A DNA stretch of 13,539 nt. Source: Verrucomicrobiia bacterium. Lineage in GTDB: Bacteria > Verrucomicrobiota > Verrucomicrobiia > JABWAM01. A program made the position numbers and the translations under genes. The stretch covers positions 1 to 13,539 of the forward strand of contig JABWAM010000039.1 in the NCBI GenBank assembly GCA_013360985.1, in the 5' to 3' direction. The notes below the pieces were generated by a model. It did not search any database. It saw only the letters and a list, made by a program, of their open reading frames with translations, and was not told where the DNA came from. Below are positions 8,065-13,539 of the stretch, one piece after another (the first letter of the stretch is position 1; each line of letters opens with the position of its first letter).

Positions 8065-9399
8065 TCAGGCGGCGTCGAAGGAGAGGTCGGAAGGGGCGGC
8101 GATTTTTTTCGCGGAGATTTGGAGGATGTGTCGTCCGTCGGCGCGCAGGACGGTGAAGGCCCAGTGGCCGATGCGGAGGGTCTCGCCCTCTTGCGGGAAG
8201 TGACCGCATTCTTTGATGAGATAGCCGCCGATCGTGGTCACGTCTTCGGCGGTGAGGTGGAGGCCGAGGGGCGCTTCGAGATCGTGCAGCGGGAGTTCTC
8301 CGTGGAGGCGAAACTCGTCCTCCGTCGTCTTTTGGATCATGAGCGTTTCTTTCGGATCGAACTCGTCATGGATGTCGCCGACGATCTCCTCGAGGATGTT
8401 CTCGAGCGTGACCATGCCGACCACGGTGCCGTATTCGTCCACCAGGATGGCCATGTGGATGCGGCGGGTGAGGAAGGTGTTGAGGAGGCGTTCGAGCGGC
8501 ATGGACTCGGGGACGAAAAGGATGTCCCGCTTGATCGCGTTGAGGTCGCCGCCGCCGCGCATCAGCCAGATCAGGTCTTTGAGGTGGACCATGCCGACGA
8601 TCGCGTCAATGTTGCCGTCACAGAGGGGAAAGCGGCTGTGGCCGGTTTCGCGGGCGATCTTGAGATTTTCTTCCAGCGTTCGACGGGTGGAAAGAAAGAC
8701 GATGCGCGTGCGGTGGAGCATGACCTGACGGGCGCGTCGGCGGCGGAGGTCGAGGGCGTTGAGGAGGAGCGAGCCGGCGACGGGGGTGAGATGATGGGTG
8801 CGGCTGGACTGGAGGAGAATCGCGCGGAGTTCGTCGGCGGAGTGGGCGGATTCGTGGGCGTCGTTATGATCCAGGCGCAGGAGGCGGAGGAGGGCGAGCG
8901 AGGCGTTGTTGAGCACCCAGATGCCGGGCCACGCGATCGCGTGAAAGACGCGCATGGGCCAGGCGATGATCAGGGTGGTCGCTTCGGAGCGCTGGAGGGC
9001 GAGGACCTTGGGCGCCTGTTCGCCGACGACGACATGGAGGAAGACGATCAGGGTGAAGACGATCGTCGCCGAGACCGAATGCGCGGCGGCTGCGCCGAGG
9101 CCGACGTCGGCGAAGATGGGCGCGAAGACGTCGGCGAGGGCGAGTTCGCCGAGCCAGCCGATCCCGAGGCTGGTCAACGTGATGCCGACTTGGGCGGCGG
9201 AGAGATAGGCGTTGAGCTGGCGCAGCAGGTGAAGGGCCGTGCGCGCGCCAAAAACCTTTTCCGACGCCAGACGTTGGAGACGCGTTTCACGCACCTTCAC
9301 GAGCGCGAACTCGGCGGCGACGAAAAAACCGTTGAGCGCGATGAGGACGGCGACTCCGAAAATTTTCCAGAAGAGGGGAGGATACAGGCCTTCGCTCAC
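8065..9399 (-). CDS. CNNM/CorC (HlyC) family membrane protein, DUF21-CBS-CorC_HlyC
   Basis: Member of the CNNM/CorC family, linked in other bacteria to Mg2+ (or Co2+) efflux. The old name hemolysin is historical. The protein is 444 aa with the normal three-part layout. A DUF21 membrane domain (residues about 10-190) begins with IALNGFFVAAEFALVKV and contains VGEQAPKVLAL (125-135). A CBS pair follows (about 220-345), including SRFPLCDGNIDAIVGMVHLKD and ILVDEYGTVVGMVTLENILEE. A C-terminal CorC_HlyC domain (about 356-435) includes TIGGYL. The CBS pair probably senses adenine nucleotides. It starts at GTG 9399 just before the first membrane helix, without a Shine-Dalgarno but six bases after a -10-like TAATCT. 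It is convergent with tsaE and divergent from the response regulator. Confidence 0.93.
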   Translation of the reverse strand: MSEGLYPPLFWKIFGVAVLIALNGFFVAAEFALVKVRETRLQRLASEKVFGARTALHLLRQLNAYLSAAQVGITLTSLGIGWLGELALADVFAPIFADVGLGAAAAHSVSATIVFTLIVFLHVVVGEQAPKVLALQRSEATTLIIAWPMRVFHAIAWPGIWVLNNASLALLRLLRLDHNDAHESAHSADELRAILLQSSRTHHLTPVAGSLLLNALDLRRRRARQVMLHRTRIVFLSTRRTLEENLKIARETGHSRFPLCDGNIDAIVGMVHLKDLIWLMRGGGDLNAIKRDILFVPESMPLERLLNTFLTRRIHMAILVDEYGTVVGMVTLENILEEIVGDIHDEFDPKETLMIQKTTEDEFRLHGELPLHDLEAPLGLHLTAEDVTTIGGYLIKECGHFPQEGETLRIGHWAFTVLRADGRHILQISAKKIAAPSDLSFDAA

Positions 9400-9405
9400 G
9401 CGAGA

Positions 9406-9434
9406 AGATTACCCTGGATCCTCCATGCGCCCAA
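9406..9434 (-). promoter_or_regulatory. Putative promoter of the CNNM-family gene
   Basis: Read on the minus strand, TTGGGC (9434-9429) and TAATCT (9411-9406) are 17 bases apart, and GTG 9399 follows six bases later. The boxes match consensus only at the strongest positions (TTG and TA...T), but the spacing is ideal and no other start signal exists. It would give a leaderless transcript. Confidence 0.4.
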
Positions 9435-9515
9435 GGAGGAAACCTTCCTCCCAACGGCCACGCAAAATCGGGTGGACTGGGCGGCGCGGAGCACGGGAGG
9501 CGAGGTCGAGTCTCT

Positions 9516-9552
9516 CTGCCTTTCGGGGAATAGGGGATTCCTCGAAAGGCAG
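9516..9552 (+). repeat. Long perfect hairpin in the divergent intergenic region
   Basis: CTGCCTTTCG (9516-9525) pairs with CGAAAGGCAG (9543-9552). GGAAT (9527-9531) pairs with ATTCC (9537-9541) around an AGGGG loop. The single interruption (G9526 opposite T9542) is a G-U wobble in + strand RNA but a mismatch in minus-strand RNA, so the fold is best on the + strand. It could be a palindromic genome repeat, a small RNA or a 5' leader element of the response-regulator gene. Confidence 0.6.
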
Positions 9553-9562
9553 GGTGGGGCTG

Positions 9563-9615
9563 CCCCGAAACGTTTGGGGGACAAGGCGTTTTCGGTCTTT
9601 CGGGGGAGATTTTTT
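9563..9615 (+). terminator. Terminator-like hairpin with T-tract ahead of the response regulator
   Basis: CCCCGAAA (9563-9570) pairs with TTTCGGGG (9598-9605), and a run of six T (9610-9615) follows four bases later. CCCCGAAA can instead pair with the TTTCGGGG inside the upstream hairpin (9521-9528), or, as CCGAAACG (9565-9572), with CGTTTTCGG (9587-9595). The 27-base loop makes a standard terminator uncertain. No + strand gene precedes it, so it would act only on a leader or a small RNA. Confidence 0.35.
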
Positions 9616-9639
9616 CTGGGGAGCGCGAACGACTCCGGC

Positions 9640-9645
9640 TAGACT
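9640..9645 (+). promoter_or_regulatory. Possible -10 box of the response-regulator gene
   Basis: TAGACT (four of six matches to TATAAT) ends seven bases before ATG 9653, which would make the mRNA leaderless. No -35 box is convincing at the right distance. The context GGCTAGA is shared with the position upstream of tRNA-Leu (10096-10102). Confidence 0.3.
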
Positions 9646-9652
9646 GACGCGC

Positions 9653-10054
9653 ATGACGCCCTCTCCCAAACGCATCTTGATTGTGGACGACGAGTTGCCG
9701 GTGCTCGACCTGATTGCGAACACGCTGCGGAGCGTGCCGGGCTATGAGGTCCGCGCCGTGAGCAATCCCCAGGAGGCGTATAAGATCGCATCGGCGCATC
9801 CGCCGGATCTGCTTATCGCCGATTACAACATGCCGCTGCTCCGCGGCGACCAGCTCTTCCTCTGCCTCGGCGTGGATCCGAACGACGCCGCGAAGAGCGC
9901 GCCGCGGCCGAAGCTGCTCCTGATCAGCGGGGCGATCCCCGAAGCGGAAGTCCATCACCTCGCCCAGTTCGTGAACGCCGCCGCCGCGATGGCCAAACCC
10001 TTTCGCGCCGAAGACCTCCTCAAGAAAGTCGCGGAGATCTTCGAGACGGCCTGA
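9653..10054 (+). CDS. Stand-alone receiver-domain response regulator
   Basis: A CheY-like single-domain response regulator of 133 aa, cytoplasmic, with no output domain. The phospho-acceptor pocket is intact: acidic pair Asp12-Asp13 (ILIVDDE), phosphorylation site Asp57 (LLIADYNMP), Ser92 in the switch position (LLLISGA), and Lys115 followed by Pro-Phe (MAKPF). A slightly long insert (GVDPNDAAKSAPRP, residues about 73-86) precedes the fourth strand, as in some receiver proteins outside the CheY core group. Its partner kinase is not in this window, so it is an orphan here. It may act by protein contact in a phosphorelay. ATG 9653 has no Shine-Dalgarno. The frame is open upstream, but the receiver fold begins at residue 6, which fixes the start. 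Confidence 0.9.
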   Translation: MTPSPKRILIVDDELPVLDLIANTLRSVPGYEVRAVSNPQEAYKIASAHPPDLLIADYNMPLLRGDQLFLCLGVDPNDAAKSAPRPKLLLISGAIPEAEVHHLAQFVNAAAAMAKPFRAEDLLKKVAEIFETA

Positions 10055-10075
10055 GGTCCGAATCGATCTTTCACC

Positions 10076-10104
10076 TTGGAAGCGCGGGGGTTCCGGGCTA
10101 GAGG
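10076..10104 (+). promoter_or_regulatory. Putative promoter of tRNA-Leu
   Basis: TTGGAA (10076-10081) and TAGAGG (10099-10104) are separated by 17 bases, with the tRNA beginning ten bases downstream. The -10 is weak (three of six), but position and spacing fit. The hexamer sits in the same GGCTAGA context as that before the response regulator. Confidence 0.4.
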
Positions 10105-10114
10105 AACTCCTCTC

Positions 10115-10201
10115 GCCCGGGTGGCGGAATGGCAGACGCGCCGGACTCAAAATCCGGTGTCCCCTAAAGACGTGTGGGTTCAAGTCCCACCCCGGGCACC
10201 A
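10115..10201 (+). tRNA. tRNA-Leu (anticodon CAA)
   Basis: An 87-base class II tRNA with encoded CCA. Acceptor GCCCGGG (10115-10121) pairs with CCCGGGC (10191-10197), followed by A73 and CCA (10199-10201). The anticodon stem CCGGA/TCCGG encloses loop CTCAAAA, with anticodon CAA at 10148-10150 (reads UUG). A long variable arm (GTC/GAC stem) and T-arm GTGGG TTCAAGT CCCAC confirm Leu. The 3' end points toward the helicase gene, whose stop is 24 bases away on the other strand. A short T-run at 10223-10226 after a CCCGCGGG palindrome (10205-10212) might terminate it weakly. Confidence 0.97.
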
Positions 10202-10225
10202 CGCCCCGCGGGAGGCATCGAGTTT

Positions 10226-13108
10226 TCAAATGTCCGCCAAGGATCCTGGGCGAGCCGCGGCGAGATCGGTTTCCGTGGAGTTTTCTGCGCAAGCCGTGCC
10301 GAGTTTGCCGCCTTCGGACGCACCGCGCTGGTGGTCGCGAATGATCCGGATCAGTCGCGACAACCGTGGATTTTCCTTTTCTTCCTCAAGGGCGGTGATG
10401 TGGATCAGGTCGTAGATGTTGACCCATTCATCCTCGGCAACCTCGATTTCCATGCAGGGATTTGGAATGTAGAAACCTCGCCAGATTCGGAGGAAGAGCT
10501 TTCGGTTGCCTTCCTGGAGACGGTGGACTTCGTTGCGCGCGAGAACTCCGCTGATGTAAGGGCGGCGGCGGCGGTATTCCGGGATGACGCGCTCGGGAAA
10601 GTGCGCCAGGGCATGAACAAAATCCCCCGTTTCAAAGCCCGGGATGTCCCGCTCAATTTTGACGCGGAGCAGGTCCTGGAGACGGGCCAGCATGGAGTTC
10701 ACGAGGAAGTACTCCATCTGCCGGCGATCCAGCTTGACGAGGCGGCCGTCGGTTTTGACATTGACGCTGGCCGGGGCCAGCGCGGCGTAAACATCCCCGA
10801 TCCGGTTCCGCGCATAATCTACCGAGCGATAGGATTCACGCAGGGCGACCTGAAGGGCGTTTCGTCCCCAGTTGTCGCGAAGGCGCGGATTGGCGTTCTC
10901 CCGAACGAGGGACTCGACCAGGTCGGGTCGCCCCACCTTTGCGGCAAGCATGAGGGGCGTCTGGTTGAGCGGATTGCGGAAATCCACCCCGTGCAAGGCG
11001 ATCTTTCGCCAAAGCTGCGGACAGCCTCTTTCGAGGAAATCCTGGGTGTAACGCAGTTCGATGGAACGCGCGTCCTGCTCGGGCGCGCGCGCGCGATGAA
11101 ACTTGTGCTCCACCAGTCTTTGAAAGATCTGGGGAACATCATAGACCACGGCGTACTCGTAGATCAGCTTCTTGGCTTGATTGTTGAAGCGCGCCGGATC
11201 GAACGCTTCCCTCTTCAGCTCGTCGAGATTCGATGGCGTGAGCACCCTCCAGGGGACCGGCTGGATGCCCAGAATGGAGCGGCGGATCTCCTCCGCCTGC
11301 TCCTTCTTGCCCTGCAAGTCCAGCTTGTGCGCTTCCTGCTTCCAGTCCTCCACCGAGGATTGCTGATCCGCCAAATCAAGCTTCTGGTCGGAAACAGCCA
11401 ACCCAAGCAACTCGAACAGCCGATGCCGCGAACGGTGTTCCACTACGTAAAGGTTGCGGACCGCCCGAGTGATTCCCACATACAAGGCGTTGATGAAGAA
11501 CTTGTAGATCTCGACGGACTTGTCCTCCTTGTTTCGCGCGCGGGCATAGACCAGGTCGCGGGTCAGGTCCTCGGGGGTCACCCCCTCGACGATGGCGTCG
11601 TAATCCTTTGGGTTGCCGGTGACGAAGCCATACAGGATGACGCTCTCGTATTCGAGGCCCTTGGCCTCCTGAATCGAAAAGATGAGCGGAGTTTGGAAGA
11701 ACTGACGGGCCTCCGTCTTGTCCTCCGAACGCAGGCATACGACTGCGAACCGGGCGGACCGTCGGGTCTTGTCGTTCAACTCGCGCTTGACCTTGGAATC
11801 GTCCGACAGCAGCTCGACGACGCCGCCCTCGGGCGCCACGCTCTTGACGAGATAGTTGCTCTCCCGGTCGATCGAGCCGAATCGCGCGTTCTTGATCAGA
11901 AGCAGGCGGTTGGCCAGGTCCGTGACGCTCGACGAGTTTCGGTAATTGGTCGTCAGGACCCGGACGATTTCCGACCTTCCGTCCGGGCGCTCCTGATGGA
12001 AGAGCGTCTTGACGTTTGTCCAGGAGAAGAAGTTCGGATGAACGATTTGGTTGGAATCTCCGCACAGGATGAAATGGTCTTCCTTTCGGAGAGATCGAAG
12101 GATGCTGTAGAGCTGGATGTTGGTCAGGTCCTGCACTTCGTCCACCACCACGTAATCATATCTTGGCCGGCAGAGGGCGAGCGCCCGGTGAGCCTCGAGA
12201 TTCAGGTCGTAGAAGCCCGCCTCTCCAAGGCGCCGTAGGTACTTTTCGAAGAGGTCGTACACGGACGGACGTTCTTCCGCCGAGAAAATGGAGCGTTTCA
12301 CCCCGAGGCCGACGTACGTTTCCCTCGAAAGGCGTGGGGCATGGATGCTGGCGCCGGTCAATACCCCATTGAACTCCTCGAAGAGTTTGTGCGCATTCTT
12401 GATGACGGAGGCCTGTCGATGGCGGGCGAACCACGCCTCGAAATCACGGAACGTCATCGGCCTGCCTTCCGGCACTCGGAGGGTCTCCAGATACTCCTTG
12501 TAGGAAAGGAAGCAAACCTCCTGGTTCGCGTTGTCGTAGTTGGCGGAGTAATAGAGGTTGCGCGCGTTTTCGGCCAGGTAGGCGGAGAGGGTGACATACA
12601 GGATGTCGCCCGCCAACGGCTTCAGTTTCTCAAGGCTCAACACGGTCTTTCCGCTGCCCGCGCTGCCGATCAGAATGAGAGGAGGCGCCGAATGGAACAC
12701 TTCATGCTGCGCGTCGTCGAAGGACAGGATCTTATCGAGCACGTGGAAGTGTGGGCGATCCGGATGGACGAACGCCAGGCGCCGCGTCTCCCGCTCCGTC
12801 GCGTCTTCCGGACGGGGCAGAGACTCCAGTTTCTCCTCGTCCACGCGCGCCCCATTCAGAAACCGCGAGCGGTCGTAGGCGTGATTTGGGATGATTTCCA
12901 GGAGGAGGAGATAGCGCTTCCCGCGATAGTCTCCGATCTGGAAGAGGAGCCGATCCGCGTCGTTGAGCTTGGCGCGATAGTACGATGTGGGTTTCAGCTT
13001 CTTCACGTCCGCGGCGCGAAAATTGCCGGCGCGAAGGTGTTCCACCACTCGGTTGAAGGCGGCCTGAACCCGGGTCGGATCCAACTCGTTGTAGCAAAGG
13101 ACTTCCAC
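10226..13108 (-). CDS. UvrD/Rep-like SF1 helicase with RelE/ParE-like N-terminus and ankyrin repeats
   Basis: A large, probably cytoplasmic ATP-dependent nucleic-acid helicase or translocase, 960 aa. Residues 1-85 resemble a RelE/ParE toxin fold: two helices, then KKLK, YYRAKLNDADRLLFQI, LLLLEIIPNHAYDRSRF. The SF1 helicase core runs from about 120 to 560: Walker A GSAGSGKT (148-155), Walker B with DEVQD (323-327), motif III FILCGDSNQIVHP (346-358), motif IV TTNYRNS (386-392), motif V SIQEAKGLEYESVIL (478-492) and motif VI YVGITRAVRNLYVV (543-556), all apparently intact. Ankyrin-like repeats occupy about 700-760 (NQTPLMLAAKVGRPDLVESL, then GRNALQVAL). The last 200 residues are unassigned. The start is GTG 13108, the first usable codon after tRNA-Thr; the frame is open further up, but that would run into the tRNA gene. 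Base composition is lower in GC than in neighbouring genes. No partner gene is adjacent, so any defence role is inference. Confidence 0.88.
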   Translation of the reverse strand: MEVLCYNELDPTRVQAAFNRVVEHLRAGNFRAADVKKLKPTSYYRAKLNDADRLLFQIGDYRGKRYLLLLEIIPNHAYDRSRFLNGARVDEEKLESLPRPEDATERETRRLAFVHPDRPHFHVLDKILSFDDAQHEVFHSAPPLILIGSAGSGKTVLSLEKLKPLAGDILYVTLSAYLAENARNLYYSANYDNANQEVCFLSYKEYLETLRVPEGRPMTFRDFEAWFARHRQASVIKNAHKLFEEFNGVLTGASIHAPRLSRETYVGLGVKRSIFSAEERPSVYDLFEKYLRRLGEAGFYDLNLEAHRALALCRPRYDYVVVDEVQDLTNIQLYSILRSLRKEDHFILCGDSNQIVHPNFFSWTNVKTLFHQERPDGRSEIVRVLTTNYRNSSSVTDLANRLLLIKNARFGSIDRESNYLVKSVAPEGGVVELLSDDSKVKRELNDKTRRSARFAVVCLRSEDKTEARQFFQTPLIFSIQEAKGLEYESVILYGFVTGNPKDYDAIVEGVTPEDLTRDLVYARARNKEDKSVEIYKFFINALYVGITRAVRNLYVVEHRSRHRLFELLGLAVSDQKLDLADQQSSVEDWKQEAHKLDLQGKKEQAEEIRRSILGIQPVPWRVLTPSNLDELKREAFDPARFNNQAKKLIYEYAVVYDVPQIFQRLVEHKFHRARAPEQDARSIELRYTQDFLERGCPQLWRKIALHGVDFRNPLNQTPLMLAAKVGRPDLVESLVRENANPRLRDNWGRNALQVALRESYRSVDYARNRIGDVYAALAPASVNVKTDGRLVKLDRRQMEYFLVNSMLARLQDLLRVKIERDIPGFETGDFVHALAHFPERVIPEYRRRRPYISGVLARNEVHRLQEGNRKLFLRIWRGFYIPNPCMEIEVAEDEWVNIYDLIHITALEEEKENPRLSRLIRIIRDHQRGASEGGKLGTACAENSTETDLAAARPGSLADI

Positions 13109-13114
13109 GATGCC

Positions 13115-13120
13115 ATTATT
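13115..13120 (-). promoter_or_regulatory. Possible -10 box of the helicase gene
   Basis: On the minus strand AATAAT (13120-13115, five of six matches to TATAAT) ends six bases before GTG 13108. A TTGGAA (13148-13143) lies upstream, but at 22 bases the spacer is too long for a standard -35. The rest of the 157-base gap between tRNA-Thr and the helicase start (13109-13265) shows no gene. Confidence 0.3.
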
Positions 13121-13265
13121 CTTCGCAAAACTGCGCGGTCCGTTCCAACCGAATCGCTCGGGGCGCCGGCGCGTCCTCGGAAAATCTGCGGGAAGCGGTC
13201 TGCCTTCGGTGGGGGATGGGCATGGATCGCGGCACGGCGTTGCCCGCTTCCGCCTCCAATAAAAA

Positions 13266-13340
13266 TGGAGCCGAAGGCGGGGATTGAACCCGCGACCCAC
13301 GGTTTACGAAACCGTTGCTCTACCACTGAGCTACTTCGGC
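13266..13340 (-). tRNA. tRNA-Thr (anticodon CGT)
   Basis: A 75-base tRNA with encoded CCA on the minus strand. Acceptor GCCGAAG (13340-13334) pairs with CTTCGGC (13276-13270), then U73 and CCA (13268-13266). The anticodon stem ACGGT/ACCGT encloses TTCGTAA, with CGT at 13308-13306 (reads ACG). D-arm (AGCTC/GAGC) and T-arm (GCGGG TTCAATC CCCGC) are normal. Five T follow the CCA on the transcript. Its 3' end points toward the helicase gene. Confidence 0.97.
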
Positions 13341-13372
13341 GCGCCTGCTAAAGGCTTCGTCGCGACCGGGCT

Positions 13373-13401
13373 TTTATACGAATTGCGCGAGCGCCGGTCA
13401 A
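13373..13401 (-). promoter_or_regulatory. Strong sigma70-type promoter of tRNA-Thr
   Basis: On the minus strand TTGACC (13401-13396) and TATAAA (13378-13373), each five of six to consensus, are separated by exactly 17 bases. The transcript would start near 13366, about 26 bases before the tRNA. Confidence 0.75.
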
Positions 13402-13539
13402 GCCGTCGCATCCTTCCCAAATCCCCGCGGAAGGCGTGGAGGAGTCCATCCTCGGTCGAGGAACAAGCGACGCCCTCGCAACATTTTGGACTTAAGCAGC
13501 TTCCGTGGCTCGGCCGGCGGCCTCGCCCTACCTCGCTTC
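13402..13539 (+). other. Right-edge stretch without a recognised gene
   Basis: No gene or RNA is recognised in these 138 bases on either strand. Short GC-rich dyads occur, such as CCTCG GT CGAGG and GGCCGGCGGCC. It may be intergenic sequence or the end of a gene lying beyond the window. Confidence 0.3.

Noticed and set aside
10076..12238. A 720-codon open frame on the + strand across tRNA-Leu and the helicase
   Set aside because: It reads through the tRNA and lies antisense to an intact helicase with all its motifs; no domain is recognisable.
10226..13108. Two-gene toxin-antitoxin system at the helicase locus
   Set aside because: The RelE/ParE-like segment is in one continuous frame with the helicase, and no small antitoxin gene lies beside it.
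13109..13300. Extending the helicase N-terminus to 13300
   Set aside because: That start lies inside tRNA-Thr, and the added residues are low-information Arg/Pro-rich sequence. GTG 13108 is the first usable start after the tRNA.
10115..13340. Attachment-site repeats from integration at the tRNA genes
   Set aside because: I found no duplicated tRNA 3' segment on the far side of either tRNA and no integrase gene.

Overview
The window is 13.5 kb of high-GC bacterial DNA. It looks like an ordinary chromosomal region of a Gram-negative aerobe rather than a plasmid or phage. An Alternative Complex III (ACIII) operon implies a respiratory chain with a quinol:cytochrome c oxidoreductase other than bc1. 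ACIII, the thiL-tsaE pair and the base composition fit Verrucomicrobiota best. That placement is an inference from gene content only and is of low to moderate confidence.

Positions 1-5078 (+ strand) hold the ACIII genes in canonical order: the 3' part of actB (iron-sulfur half, cut by the left edge), then actC (NrfD-like quinone-site subunit), actD, actE (monoheme cytochrome c) and actF (second NrfD-like subunit). Together they take electrons from membrane quinol and pass them to a cytochrome or directly to a terminal oxidase. No oxidase genes follow. Next on the same strand come a TauE/SafE-type transporter (5140-5934) and a small exported OB-fold protein (6031-6429). The latter has its own strong promoter and is followed by a good intrinsic terminator (6514-6560).

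Positions 6611-8025 hold two housekeeping genes that overlap by 13 bases: thiL (thiamine monophosphate kinase) and tsaE (ATPase for tRNA t6A synthesis). They converge on a minus-strand CNNM/CorC-family membrane protein (8065-9399). A divergent, hairpin-rich intergenic region leads to a stand-alone receiver-domain response regulator (9653-10054) and tRNA-Leu(CAA) (10115-10201).

Positions 10202-13340 hold the most unusual part. One large minus-strand gene (10226-13108, about 960 aa) lies between the 3' ends of two inward-facing tRNA genes, Leu(CAA) and Thr(CGT). It encodes a UvrD/Rep-type superfamily 1 helicase with a RelE/ParE-like N-terminal segment, ankyrin-like repeats and an unassigned C-terminal region. 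Its GC content is visibly lower than its neighbours'. It is the best candidate here for an undescribed accessory, possibly defence-like, protein.

Across the window, genes that appear to begin transcripts have -10-like hexamers only 6-10 bases before the start codon and no Shine-Dalgarno. Several genes inside operons have strong Shine-Dalgarno sites. This suggests leaderless transcripts for part of the gene set.
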